From: Mesaphorura yosii
Lineage: Eukaryota; Arthropoda; Collembola; Poduromorpha; Tullbergiidae
DNA length: 64,000 nt
Direction: 5' to 3'
Assembly (NCBI GenBank): GCA_009869945.1
Contig: WIXG01000162.1
Span: 1 to 64,000, forward strand
The notes below the pieces were generated by a model. The model was not told the origin of the DNA. It was given only the letters and a program-made list of their open reading frames with translations, and ran no database searches. Positions 39,301-62,387 of this stretch are shown piece by piece (the first letter of the stretch is position 1; the number at the start of each line of letters is the position of its first letter). The translations under genes and the position numbers were made by a program.

Positions 39301-42300
39301 CTGATAAACTGCATTCACTTTTACCAGAAAATCATCCTTCATGCTGATTGCTGACGTTCAACTGACTTGATAGCCGCGATAAGCAATTAAAGCAATGCTG
39401 TCATTGACATATCTCATCGAAGATTTGGTTGTGCACACAAAATATTGGAGTTAATACGTCAAAGTCGAGCGCATAATTTGCACTGAATACAATATCATCC
39501 CTATGCCACAAGTTCCACAAGCTTTTCGCAATCTCGCAAGGCGTTATTTTCGCGTTTGCTTCGTCACAGTGCTTGCATTCCTCAAAAAAGGTGTAATAAA
39601 AATACTACGACTTTAATCGTATTTCGTGAAACACTCCAAAATAAAGGTAAGGTGTTTGACATTATATCTGTCTCGAATCCTATCGCATTAACCGTTCGAA
39701 ACAATCGTTTAAAAAAATCTATTACCCAGCACAACTTCATACTGGCAGTTTCTCCTTCTTGACGAGAATGACCAAAGCCCCATCATATTTCCAGACCACT
39801 TTCACTCAACTTTCGGCAGCACGGAAAGAAACTAGATTTGCGAAAGCACAGTCGAAGACATGTGTGCTAACATGTTAAAACCACAACCACCTCACTAGCA
39901 CCACAAAATGCGTTTGAAACCGGCTCAAACGACATAACGTTCGTAGCACCAGCGACAAAGACTAAATGAGCCGGTAAATTATTGTCCCACTTGCGACATG
40001 CCCCATTCTCTCCGGATGGGAACTTTAGTCGTACTACGACGTAAAGTTTGTTTTGCACACGCAGATATAAGCAAAGCGAACCAACGAGGAGAAAGGAGAA
40101 ATGAAGACAGAGACAAAGTACATTTCTCTTACCACGACTTGACGGCTGGTTCATGAGGATCGAGAGAGGCGACTCGTCGTCTTCCAAAATGCTTTCCCCT
40201 TCACCGTCACATACCTACGCATCAAACAAAAACAGTTAGGCTAAGCCTGCAATTAAGGTTTAGTGTGGGAGCGAGGTGAAGCCAATTTTGTGCAAGCGAC
40301 GTGTATGAGCAGGCTTCAGAAGTCAGGACGTCCGGAGCAGGTTTATTTTTCTATATGCGACGGACTTAATTTAATTTACGGGTTGGACTGCCAAAGTGAA
40401 AGAGAAAACCATGCATGGAAAATGCGATGCTCATATGTTTCCTGCTGTTTGTCCATTCATTTTGGTGATAAGGTCAGGTGACATGAAGTAACGACAACAG
40501 TTTTCTGCAATAAGCATTGGTGTGGCTTCCTCCTGAGTGCATCGGTTCACTTGTCCTGCTCATTTTGTGATTACTAAAATAGTGAGATTCTGCTTCTTAT
40601 CAGTGAGTTAGTGTTTTCTCTTATGCACGAAACCCACAAAATTTTTATGAAAAAATGACCAACGTGGAAATCCATTTATGAATACGAATTTATATTATCT
40701 CCTATCTACACTTATTGAATTCCAAAAAACCTTTCTCTTGTATCGGTGTATAACATACTATTTATTGCTATGAAGTTATTGACCAAAAAATGAGACGAGA
40801 TGATGACATCATGGGCGAGCGACTTGAGCGACTATAGTCGTAATTACGTCTACTCATAACTCTGACTGTGAGTCGGCAAGTGAATCATAGTAATTCGCAT
40901 TCGCAATGGCCAAAATATCATTACGTCCTGAGATTCCAGGAATCAGTGGCAGCCGAGTACACGTTAGTTTGTGTGAAAATGTGACTACATAATGAAGAGT
41001 GACGTGACGTTCGAATGATTTTCCAAAAGCGGCCTCGCTCTTGAGGTTTTTAATTAAGAACATCGAAGTTGACAAAATTTTGCACTTCCGCCGCCCACGA
41101 CACGTCATTCATTCTTGCGGCCAAAGTCATTCAACCCACGACATTTCACTCACCTGAACTAAGCAATAGTTTGCCGGATCCTGATCAATTCCATATTTAG
41201 ACAACATTTCTTTGACCACGTGTGCTGCTGTATCGTTCACCGACAGCAGCAACGTCTTGTAAGGGACATCGCGACAAAGTGATTCGCCATAAATCTTGAG
41301 AGTTCCTCCTGTGTCCGGACCGCCATCTCGGCTTCTAAACTGCGCCAGCTTTTTCTCCAGTTTTTGCTGGCGTCTTCGTCTCATCACAGCTTCTGGATTT
41401 GAAATTGATCTTGTGAAACTGGTCTCCGGTAATTCTGGAATAAATTAACACTATACGTTAATGGAAGTCACATTCAATCTGCCTTCGCATCGGTTTGTTT
41501 GGGTGAGAACAATTCATTGAGTTGAGTTTCATTTTAGTATGTTCATTCAAAAAACGAGGATAATTACGGTCGCCTAATTCATAGATAGAAATAGGTCAGA
41601 GTAGACTCGAGCAATAAAAGCAACAGAACTTTGCATTAACATTAGTCAAACAATGTACAATGCAAGCCACCATGCAATTGTCTATGTCGTGCTGTGACTA
41701 TGATGAATTAATTCCTTCTCCACGGAATCTCATCTGACAAATATAAAACACAAAGTTAATGGTGCGTGAAGGAAACGGAAATATCAGAACGGAATGCATA
41801 AACATTCATTTGATTTACTGTTGAGTTATTTCATTTGCACTGTTTGAGTCGATAAACTGATACAACCTCTGTTCATTCAACTTGTGATTGTGATTCTATT
41901 TTTACACTACATGTCTTCATGACCCGTACGTACGACGTATGTGGAGTTTGTCCAGCTTGGCTTCAAGTGCATGAGACGCAGCAGAGCATTAATTTCGAAC
42001 GCAAGATTAGTCACGAATTCTACAAATAAAATAAATAAAACTGACTCGATGTCGAGATGAATGAATCATAAACAAAGTTACGACGCTTTGTAATTCGACG
42101 CGATTACGAAATAAACAAAACCGTCTTCCAACTAAAAAGTGAAATTATGGCGTATTAGGCAAAGCATTAGACCTAGGCCCATGCCACGCTCTCATTCGTA
42201 TTCTGCAGGATAAAAGTAATATTAAATACATTTGAAGCTTGAATCAGTCAACGCGCAGACGTTTAGTATGTAATAAAAATTGTTACATGGCAGGGATTTA

Positions 42301-44986
42301 TTTTAAAACGTGGCATTAATCATTCTTGTTCTTGTTATCGCATTGTTCTTTGTTTACTTAAACAAATAGCAAAAGACATAAAACGCAGGCTCATTAAACT
42401 GATAGGCTTCGTTCTTGTTTAGCAATGGCTTGGATTATAATTTCAACAAAGCTCAAACCCAGCTCGTTTTCCCGATGCTTCTAATATACTTTGAGCCATG
42501 CTTTAGCTTTGTGAGTATTTTCAATTCAACAAGAAAGTGACTTACCCGTGTATAATTTTTCTGCAACACTTGCAGCAGCTTCGGCTTTCGTCTTTTCTTG
42601 CAATTTCTTTAACTGTTTCTTTTCACGCTTGCTCAACTTGCGCTTGAAATTATTATCGACAGGAACATCTTGGATTTTATTCATCTAAATTAAATTTTTT
42701 AAGCATTAAATTAACACACGTCTTGTGAAAACGCAATGAAGATTGAATGAATGTGTTTATTACTTACTGCAAAGTCATATCGAACTTTTTCATCGATGCG
42801 CCGAAGCAAGAATCTGCCTTCTCGATCATCTGAATGCCAGTTGAGTTGAACCAGCAGCGGCCGTTCTTGATCTTCGAGTCTTCGTTCTTCCCCATTTTCG
42901 TGGATTTCGTAAAGGGCATATTGTGGAATTGACAACCTGCCCCATTTAAAAATAAAATTTTAATTTTAGAATGGTGTGAGTGCACATTCCGATTGCTCCT
43001 TGTATACTGCATTTGATTCTGTGACTTTTATTGTTGAAACCTATTTCAGAATTACTAGCTCGAAATTAAAACGACTTGGAGGTAAAGCATACGTGAAGAA
43101 AAGCAAACGGACTCAAAATACTAATTTGAATTCATTCAGTACGTCAATTTACTGAATAAAGAACATCAAACTTTTATCTAGTGGTAGCTGCGATTTATCT
43201 CTAGTTGACAAGTTGGTGGATTTAGAGTGTTTGCAACATGACTAAAGTCTTTGGTGCTGGGAAACATGATAAATACACCTCAAGATCAGGGTCTAAGTTC
43301 AGATGTGTGTTCAAAAAGAGAAGAAAAATTTGCAACAAATTGTTTCCAACCTTGATGAGGGCCAGAAACACTCAAGAATTCACACAGCGGAACTAAGAAC
43401 GAACTAGAGAAGTATACAGGCGTGATCCAGGAAAGTATAATGTTGCAGCGAAAAGATCTGCCGAGAAAAGAGCGAGGGAGAGTGAGGAGATTGGCTAATC
43501 TGGAGCTTTTCTCCAGGTAAGAAGTGACCTAAACTTTCGCAAGTAGTCCCGTTAAACTACTCTTAGACTTTCTCCTGTCACTACAGATCCTTTGATTCAG
43601 TCAAAGCACTTGTGAATTATCAACGAAAGAGATGAATTGGCAACTGGAAAACGACCGGTTTGAGCAGGCAGCAGCGGTCAAACTTTTAACAGATGCTCCA
43701 GTTGAATGATCAAGTTTCCTGGGCGAGTACCGACATTCCGTCATTTGTTTCGATTACTTGCGAGGAGAATGCACCAGAACCCACAACAATGACAAGTTCG
43801 ATTACTATTTGAAACTACACTTAGACCAAGAAAATATCAAGCTATTTGAACCGGCACAACCTGCAGCTGTGTCACACTCAACAAACGAGCTTTAAGACTC
43901 TGCCCCGAGCTCCGATACTGACTCGACCTCGGATACTGACATCTGATGACAATAACTCATCATAATTGCTTAATTACAAGGCGGTGTGTCTACAAGTTTA
44001 ACCATTTTACAATTCGTACTTACTGACTACAAAACTTAACGCTAAAATAGGTTCCGTTCAAAATCTCAAACGTTAAATTAAATATCGTCAATACTATTAC
44101 TAGTCACTTACATTCGCATATCTGGTCGAAATTTTTCTACCAATGTTTCTATTACTGCTTGAGCAGTTGCACTGGACGCAACGCGAATACATTTTGTGGC
44201 GACTTTGGACCCAGCCTCTTGGAAGTAAAATCTCATAACACCATGGAACTCTCCGTCCTGAAAATGTAAATGCAAAGTAGTTGAGGTTACCGAAATTCAA
44301 ATAAAACAAAAAGCTGCAGAAATCTGGGCCAAATCTGCCCAATTATCTTGGTACATGATAATAAAGCATCTAAAAGGGTCAGGTGTCTGATTAAGTTATA
44401 CAGAACATTAGCCATGTCACGGTTTACTTAAAAGCAGCTCATGCATGAATCGCACACGCAACAAGCTAAATCAGTACATCGTCTCCTTTGCTCAGAATGC
44501 GTATCAAAACAAAGGACAGCGCGTCCATTGTTTTACGCGATCATTTCACGGCGAGAGCACAGGCATTTACAATTACAAGACAAATAATAGTGATGGTGCG
44601 CTGCGGGTTATCTAAGTGATTTCATTCCTTGTGATCTAATTCATGAATTGTAAAATTGGAAGCAACCTTTCAACTTGTTTCTTTCTGCATAGTAAGATGA
44701 AAAAACTTAAAACGAAAGCAGCTGAAGATCCTGACTGATCTTTCTCTTACAATTGTCTCATGGTCTAGATTAAAATGAATTAACATTGGCGTTTACCAAT
44801 ATGAACTTCAGTGATGACAAAACTGCATCTAACCATGCGCCATAGCCTTTTTTCAGGTTTAAAAGTTTTATGTCGTTTGTTTTACGCAAAGATTCTTACC
44901 TCGTTCGGTGTGGAGATCTCGAAGAGATCCAAGCGGTTAGCATTCCATTGAGCAATTAGCTGGTGGATCTCATGTGAGTTTGCCAT
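21331..44986 (-). CDS. cno: Afadin/canoe, junction-actin scaffold
   Basis: Links nectin and cadherin junctions to actin downstream of Rap1/Ras. 25 exons, all with matching phases (5664 nt, 1887 aa): 44986-44900, 44257-44112, 42936-42768, 42684-42546, 41434-41154, 40214-40133, 39275-39120, 37029-36750, 35697-35551, 35397-34896, 34155-34036, 33593-33435, 33275-33126, 31329-30790, 27780-27715, 25230-25157, 25091-24973, 24853-24569, 24119-23786, 23534-23080, 23016-22650, 22564-22258, 22193-21846, 21767-21683, 21596-21331. Domain order matches afadin: RA1 (NANRLDLFEIS, FHGVMRFYF), RA2 (GGTLKIYGESL), FHA (GLRPRHCVIANTDGIVTLTP), DIL (LAFWMANASELLHFLKSD, LLRRCRVNAALTIQLFSQ), PDZ (GLGLSIVAAK, LGIYIKSVVKGGSADM, DGRLAAGDQLISVDGQSLVG), then a Pro/Gln tail with charged coiled coil and the C-terminal EKLTFKEKMKMFA motif. 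The length is close to human afadin. The 3' end of exon 18 is the least certain border (24569 or 24536, both in phase). Confidence 0.96.
25231..33125 (-). other. Long introns of afadin flanking the PDZ exons
   Basis: Introns 25231-27714 (2.5 kb), 27781-30789 (3.0 kb) and 31330-33125 (1.8 kb) isolate the exons encoding the PDZ domain. Apart from the nested frame at 28460-29008 I see only short chance frames, a CAT/TCA microsatellite near 31646 and AT-rich stretches. No transposon was recognised. Confidence 0.5.
28460..29008 (-). CDS. Nested ORF: possible alternative first exon of afadin or nested gene
   Basis: Inside the 3-kb afadin intron between 27780 and 30790, on the same strand. The frame opens at ATG 29008 (MSSSRVKSILRQRQQNRQ) and stays open to a stop at 28421. 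A donor-like GAG|GTGAAA ends at 28460 in phase 0, the phase needed to join afadin exon 15. The predicted product is Gln/Asn/Ser-rich, with a charged helical stretch (DLELRLNRLRKQQAEQRK) near its C-terminus. Upstream acceptors do not match the phase of exon 14, so it is not a simple cassette exon. It could be an alternative start giving an afadin that lacks RA, FHA and DIL, or an independent nested gene; I do not recognise it. The plus-strand frame over the same interval has no coding character. Confidence 0.42.
35698..42545 (-). other. Long introns of afadin between RA2, FHA and DIL exons
   Basis: Introns 35698-36749, 37030-39119, 39276-40132, 40215-41153 and 41435-42545 are each about 0.9-2.1 kb. 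I see no supported coding exon, RNA gene or repeat in them. There is a short ATT run near 37960. Confidence 0.5.
43238..43895 (+). pseudogene. Decayed CCCH-finger/coiled-coil-like gene relic, antisense in afadin intron 2
   Basis: Plus-strand, coding-like sequence inside the intron 42937-44111. Short in-frame pieces follow each other in different frames: MTKVFGAGKHDKYTSRSG, then KNLQQIVSNLDEGQKHSR, then ELEKYTGVIQESIMLQRK, an intron-like GTAAGAAG...CACTACAG (43517-43586), then MNWQLENDRFEQAAAVKLL, and, after one TGA, ICFDYLRGECTRTHNNDK and on to a stop at 43893-43895. CFDYLRGEC has the Cys-x7-Cys start of a CCCH zinc finger, but the third Cys is absent. I count about three or four breaks, so it is probably a pseudogene copied into the intron. 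The parent gene is not identified. An active gene with unusual splicing cannot be excluded. Confidence 0.35.
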
Positions 44987-45486
44987 TTTCTTGCTTGCGA
45001 TTAGGTCGTCTGTCCCCATTGTACTTCCGAATTATCTTATTATCTCTCTTATATCAAAGACTACCACAAAGGCCTGATGCTTGCGAATGTAAGACACTTT
45101 GTTCACTGAGTGAGTCTATGAACTCTTCTGCGACTTATTTACTGGATACTTGTCTTCGGTACTGATTGTAGTTTGATCAATAAATCCAGATTCATCCCAG
45201 TACAAAAGTATGATCCTTGTAAATTATGGAGCTTCCAGTTGAAAAAGTGGGATGGAATCGATTCGTATTCCGTATTGACTCCTTCCACTTTCGTGCACTA
45301 CGCACATTTCTGTTCGCACACAACACTATTCCGAAGCAAATCAGAGATTATTGTACACACTTTACAAATTAACGGTCAAAAGTCAACTAAAAGTAGTATT
45401 CACATGTTAAATCAATACATTTGACATTATTCTTCCCACATTGTAATCATACATAGTTTGTGACGTACATTTCGATTTGATCACGC

Positions 45487-45714
45487 TCACATCCTTCCGC
45501 ATAGAACGTCTCCCACACTGACCGGATGTGACTCTTGCTTTTGACAAATGATGAACTTTATGTCAGCGCTGATTCTTCCGTCTCCAATGAAGTCATCAAA
45601 CACATCAGCATGAGCAGTCACGTTTTCAATAACAGGGCTAATAGACTTTTCATTAGATAGGCGTATTGATATGATCCAAAATGTCGGTCGTTGATATGAC
45701 TTGGAAATTTTCAC
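45487..45714 (-). pseudogene. Possible BTB-domain fragment
   Basis: A minus-strand frame ends with HADVFDDF, then SADIKFIICQKQESHPVSVG, then a stop. The spacing resembles the start of a BTB/POZ fold (D-V/I-K-F-I-V...H...L). Further short coding-like pieces lie upstream to about 45990 (QSDDFHIQPGFPDSY; PPKLEVAELHHLIF) but are not in one frame, and I found no splice pattern that joins them. It may be a decayed MATH-BTB-type gene or chance. Confidence 0.2.
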
Positions 45715-48700
45715 GTATCAAAACAGGTAAGAATCTGGAAAACCGGGTTGTATGTGAAAGTCATCTGATTGGATTTGTGATGTTATGTTGTATCTAGAAG
45801 AAAGTTCAGAAACAAAAATCAGAACTTGCTTAAACTCCATTGAAAACATTGCCGACAAGACCTGATTCGTGATTCCAATCTTTTATTATTTCAAGATTCT
45901 AATATCGGTAGGCCACTTACTATTTGTGAAAATCAGGTGGTGTAATTCTGCTACTTCAAGTTTGGGTGGGATTTCTGATTATTGCGTTTCCAATTCTCCT
46001 TCAGTCAGTCTTGAAATAAGCTGCAGTTGATTTTGGAATTAATAGGCTGGAAGTACAATTGGCTGAATTAATTAGTAGGGTGTTATCCACAAAGGCACTG
46101 ATAATTTCGCTGGTCGGAGAATAGTGAACCCAAATATTAATTCGGAGGTCTTGTCTTGAATTTATTGCGTTCGTTCAGCCCTGTTCGGCGTTTGATCACT
46201 TGACTGTTAACTTTCACACGTAGAAATGTTTTTAAATGATTTATGAAAGCGCAGGGATTCCAGGCTCGAGTCCCACAATAATACAGAATGCACAACAATC
46301 CAGTTACGTACAAATCAGTACTCAGCCGAGCCTGTGACAGAGTGACTCCTGTATGTAAGGTTAAACGTAACCTGCAACTTGCACTTCGAAATCAAAAACC
46401 TAAAAGCAGCAGTATTGAAGCCTCTGGCTGGCTGTGTACAGCGAAATGATTTGAATTCCACGGCCAAGCATCAAAACAGGCAGGCACCAAGCAAGCGAAG
46501 ATAGAGTCATGTACTCGTACTCGTACTTGATCTGAACTAAACCTTTCTGATGTGTCGTGATGCACCACCACAAAAAACTACCCTACAGGCACAGTCAGAG
46601 CAGCAGCAGCACTCGGCACAGGGAGAGAATCTTAATACGAAGAAATGAAATTATACGAGTACGAAAATACAAGGAGCAGGTGAATAATAATGGTGAAATA
46701 ATACGAATACTACCATTTGGACATGTTTTATGGCTATTGTTGCTCTGTAAAACGCAATAGCACAGTGATAGCACAGCAAGGGTGAGAGATAGAACAGAGA
46801 AGGGTCGAATAGTATCATCGGGTGGCTTCAGTAGTAATGCCTTGGCTATTGGCGTGGCGTGGCTTGGCCGAACTCGCTTACACTCTTCGCTTCTCGTTAC
46901 TCGTTGTCTACTCCACTTGTGTATTAAATTAAGTATAACTCAGCCCGGCTCAGGAAAGGCGTTGACTTTTGCCTTCGAGGCAAAGGATTTCTCCACGCAC
47001 AGTCCGAAATGCTCAAGATCTCATTATTGTGCTGAGCTCTGATATTACGTGATGCACGACAATAAGTTGAAGAATTAGCAATTTTATTCAGTTTAACTTG
47101 AATCACCCTGCTCATGCCTGTGCCGTGCCTGGTTGACTGTTGAGGCTAAGGCTATTGAGACAGAGTCAAGCGTCACGTCAAACTAGTTTTATTGCATTGT
47201 TGAACAAATGAATTATGTCGCTTTCGTGGTGGAATTAGTCGACATCAAGCAGCCTGCAGCTGCACCGGGATTTAAATATGCGAATTCGACTTTTCTCAAT
47301 ATTCACCACGACAAGGCGCGCCACGATCCACGAGTGTTCCTGTTCCTAACCCTATTAACTGAAATATTACTCCGCCTGGCCGTTGGCATTGACTAATTTT
47401 ATGATGCATGGATTTTGACACGAGAAAATCAGCATAGAATGCTTGAATGAGTCACGGAGACAGGCAGTCAGGATGCGTTATGCCAATAAATGTCTTATTC
47501 TGCACTTCAGTCTTAGCTTGTGAAGGAAGCGGCATTTCTCCAGATGCTTTGCAAGATGTACATAAGCTCCTAAAATCATGAGTCAATAAATCTATCTACT
47601 TGACCCAAATGCATCCTCTTTGGGCGTGATTACATGTGTTTTGTATTTATTGATGTTCGCGTTATCTTATCGTCCAATGAACCTTGATGAGACAGGAAGT
47701 ATTTGTAAGTCCAGCAGATTACTCGCGCATTTCGTCATTACATCCACGAGTCAGCATTGAAATATAGGCCAGAAGCCAGAATTCACATTGTACAACGTTT
47801 TTCATCGCAACTTGTTTGTACTCGTACTTTTCACACGCGAGCGGAATTCCATAAGTTGAGAATTAATTCGTTGTGTTGACGCTGAGTGGCTGAATTTCAT
47901 TTCATAGTAGTCACTTCATAATTAACATTGCTCGCGTCACGCGTGGCACCGGTAACACAGCCGTTGCCGTCATTCGCCATACGTAAAATTCCCGACTCCT
48001 GACTCATTCTTGACAAAAAGGCATGACTGGCAGTGGCAGCGTTACGTTTTGCTACGTTTGGCCATTCCACGTACAAGAAAACAAGCTGTTATGTTAAATG
48101 ACAACCCGATGCCCAGAACACATTATATTTATTTTTGTAGCTGCGTTCTTGTGAAATCCCTTGCTGAGTCCTGGCTTTTTTCTCTCCTCGTTATCAGACA
48201 TTTGTTACCGACACAAACTAAATCAAGAATTTGCTGGCAGAACACTGACGACATAGCACGACCTAGCAAATGAATGAGTAAATGACATGGATTTTGGGGT
48301 TGTGTTTGGAAACATCTTTCACAAACATCGCACCGTACCGTTTTATGCCCTGTTTGTAGCTTTGTACGCGTTTTCTACTATGAACGGCTCACCTTCCTTG
48401 GCGAGAATCGCCGTCGTGAGTTTGACACCCTCCTTAAACAAACAACAATAGATCCCGTGCTCTAACTGTTCAGACGACCGAGCAGCCACCCCGGTCTTGA
48501 CTGGGCAGATTTCATGCCAAACCGAAAGTCAAATTAATGCGAGTCGCGAGTTCACATAATTCTCGATTCATTCTTAAATTCTATGCACGAACGCCCAACG
48601 CCATTTAAAGGGGAAATATTTTGGTCAACAACATCAAACTTGAAGACAGTTATATTTCCTCCGATGGGTTTTCAAGAATGAAGTGATTGTAGAGCTTCCC

Positions 48701-48829
48701 GATTGCATCTTTACTGACCACTTATGCAATCTTGTATCAGGAAGTCCGGCCTGAACTTCTAGTAAAGGCACTTGCCAGGGTTTGCAAAATCAATGCATAA
48801 AGCCCAGCAGCACTTACGCAATCGATAGT

Positions 48830-48835
48830 TTTATT
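48830..48835 (-). terminator. Candidate poly(A) signal of LYST
   Basis: AATAAA on the minus strand (TTTATT on plus), about 270 bp after the LYST stop at 49104-49106. No closer AATAAA was found. Confidence 0.35.
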
Positions 48836-49103
48836 CACAGCAGAAGACGTGAAAGCATCTTGTGCAAGCTCGAGTGTATCATACATTATAAAATTCCAAA
48901 ATTATCAATATATTTCTTACTTTGTAGTGGACAAGAGTAATGATTAAATTAAAAGTTCAGGTATTCCAAAATTCCAAAACGGTTGACCGGGACAATGAAA
49001 TTTGGACCTGCCCTTCATCATTGTTGCAATATTGCAATGTTGTTACTGGCGTCATCGTACTCGTATCGAATCAAGTTAAATATGCTAAACTGCAAGCTTG
49101 TCT

Positions 49104-58557
<9,454 letters not shown>

Positions 58558-59819
58558 CTTGCATTATTCAACAGAAAAACAATTTCGTCCGCGTGTACTA
58601 CGGTTCAAGGTTCAGATTCATGTCATTCCTTTTTCGTTTCGTGCCGTCGGAAACTCTTTAGCAGACTGAAAGTGGACCTGGACAATTCTTCAGAATTTAT
58701 TAAGTCGTCGAGTTCTTTATCTTCTATTTATAACCTCGGCCAGAAGCAGCCAACCAACTGTGGGATAAAGAGATAAAGAAGGTAGAAGAGGCTGCGAGAC
58801 TTTACGAGAATACGTGAGCTATCAAACTGCCAACTGCCTCCAAGTCCCAAGCATCAAACTCGTTCTACTATCAGCGCTGAATGGATGGATCTTAATTGTA
58901 TTACCATACACTTTAATCTCAGCTTCTATTGAAGACATCTGGTGTGAAAATAAGGTTAACTTTGGCCACGGACTTTATGTCAGCACAATTGCAGAACTAA
59001 ACCCGAAACTAAGCATGCTTTGTATGTATTTTCATGATAATAGGAGTTTATAAGCGGCTGCCAACAAAACACAGATTACGAAGGTGGGAGAGTAGTGTTG
59101 GGAGTTGAGATGAGAGATGACTCAATCAAATCTAACCTCTCCTTTTCTACGTCTATTTATCTGAAAGGTGTAAGGTGGGCTCTGTGTCAGCCGGGCTGAC
59201 GAGCAACTAGTTGATTGCAAGCCGAACTGATGGGATTGGCTGGAGACACATAGATCTTTCATCTCTGCCGTCTGCAAAAATGCTAATTGACTTGCTTTGT
59301 ACGTTCTACGTGTACAAATGAGGCTATTGGAATTTACTGGTTCATGCCGATTCTAAACGCCCGCGTCGAATCTTAATAATCTGTCAATAAAACTGGGATT
59401 AGAACGCCGGAAGGGGCCAAGCTGACCAACCCCTCGTATGAGTTGTTCTTTTGAGTCTGTGCCTCACACACAAACTAAACTCTCAGCGTCTTAACAGACT
59501 TATGTGCGATTATGAATCATAAGTATGGCCTTTGGTTTCGTGTGCATGTGCTATTGTAGCTCAAGTTAAGCAACTTGATCTTCGGACTCCATGTCTGTTT
59601 CTTGCGTGCATCAGAAATTAAAAAATATGCGCCACAGGTCGAACTCGGGCAACATGACATGACGCTCTTCCGTATCGCCAATCGTGTTCTCCGTGTTAAG
59701 ACTTTAATCGGCACAAGTTCACAGATAAATGCCCAGGAACTACATTTCTCCAGTTAAGTTGAAGACCGCGCATGGATTTGACGCCGGATAAGAAACAGAA
59801 GGGGACGCAATGAGAGGTT

Positions 59820-59960
59820 CACTTTTTTTCACAAAAACGATCATAACTTTGGAACGCATGGTCCGATTTGTCTGAAATCTTCGATGTAAATCGGCTGGAA
59901 CATAAGCTTTCGAATGATATATAACGCATATGCTCACATCCCCAAGAATTGGCTGTAGGG
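59820..59960. repeat. Possible dispersed-repeat fragment
   Basis: The wording of this stretch (AAACGATCATAACTTTGGAA, then GGTCCGATTTGTCTGAAATC and TAAGCTTTCGAATGAT) resembles short non-coding repeats that recur in many invertebrate genomes. Only one copy is in this window, so the repeat nature is an inference from general familiarity, not shown here. Confidence 0.25.
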
Positions 59961-60374
59961 TAGCGGTCACTAATTATTTGGTACCCTGTAGGTTTGTTCA
60001 CATAGGCACTTTCTTCCTACTAGCTGACATGAGGAAACGTTTCTGTTTGGACTCGATCGAAATAATACGTTGCAAACCTAACGCGGACACGTGCACTTAA
60101 GAAGTTTTTGTTTACAGTTGCTGCGTTCCAAAACACTTTCAACAAACTCTCATTGACTGTGCAACTTGCAACATTGCTTGAATACGGATTATCTGTGACT
60201 AATCAGTCGGACGCCACGTCGGCGCAGTGCGAGCAATAAATCGCAGAAACAGTTGTTAATGAATGGAAAGTTACTGCTATAAATTTCAGCAGCGGTCGTC
60301 CAAAGGTGATTAAACTTATGTTCTGATCCTCATTTTGCGAATATTTTCAGTGCAACGCATTTGCACTTATTTTC

Positions 60375-60380
60375 TTTATT
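60375..60380 (-). terminator. Poly(A) signal of the dual-specificity phosphatase
   Basis: AATAAA on the minus strand (TTTATT on plus), 28 bp after the stop codon at 60408-60410. The placement is close but typical of compact genes. Confidence 0.5.
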
Positions 60381-60407
60381 GATTAATGCTACACAAATTG
60401 ATGAATT

Positions 60408-62387
<1,980 letters not shown>

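Larger units (their letters stand above)
44987..49103. other. Interval between afadin start and LYST 3' end
   Basis: 4.1 kb; both flanking genes are on the minus strand, so it holds the afadin promoter/5' UTR and the LYST 3' UTR. Near 46515 there is a short TACTCG tandem. Coding-like fragments on the minus strand at 45487-45990 are listed separately. No RNA gene or mobile element was recognised. Confidence 0.5.
58558..60407. other. Interval between first visible LYST exon and phosphatase 3' end
   Basis: 1.85 kb without a supported exon. If LYST continues upstream, this is intron. A stretch at about 59820-59960 looks like a dispersed repeat and is listed separately. Short frames at 58814-59053 and 59517-59714 show no family motifs. 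Confidence 0.45.

Noticed and set aside
46230-46285. Possible tRNA T-arm (GGCTCGAGTCCC)
   Set aside because: The flanking bases do not form the acceptor, D and anticodon stems.
48737-48886. Minus-strand 49-codon frame MYDTLELAQDAFTSS
   Set aside because: It falls in the presumed LYST 3' UTR and has no family match; its internal donor-like site has no partner exon.
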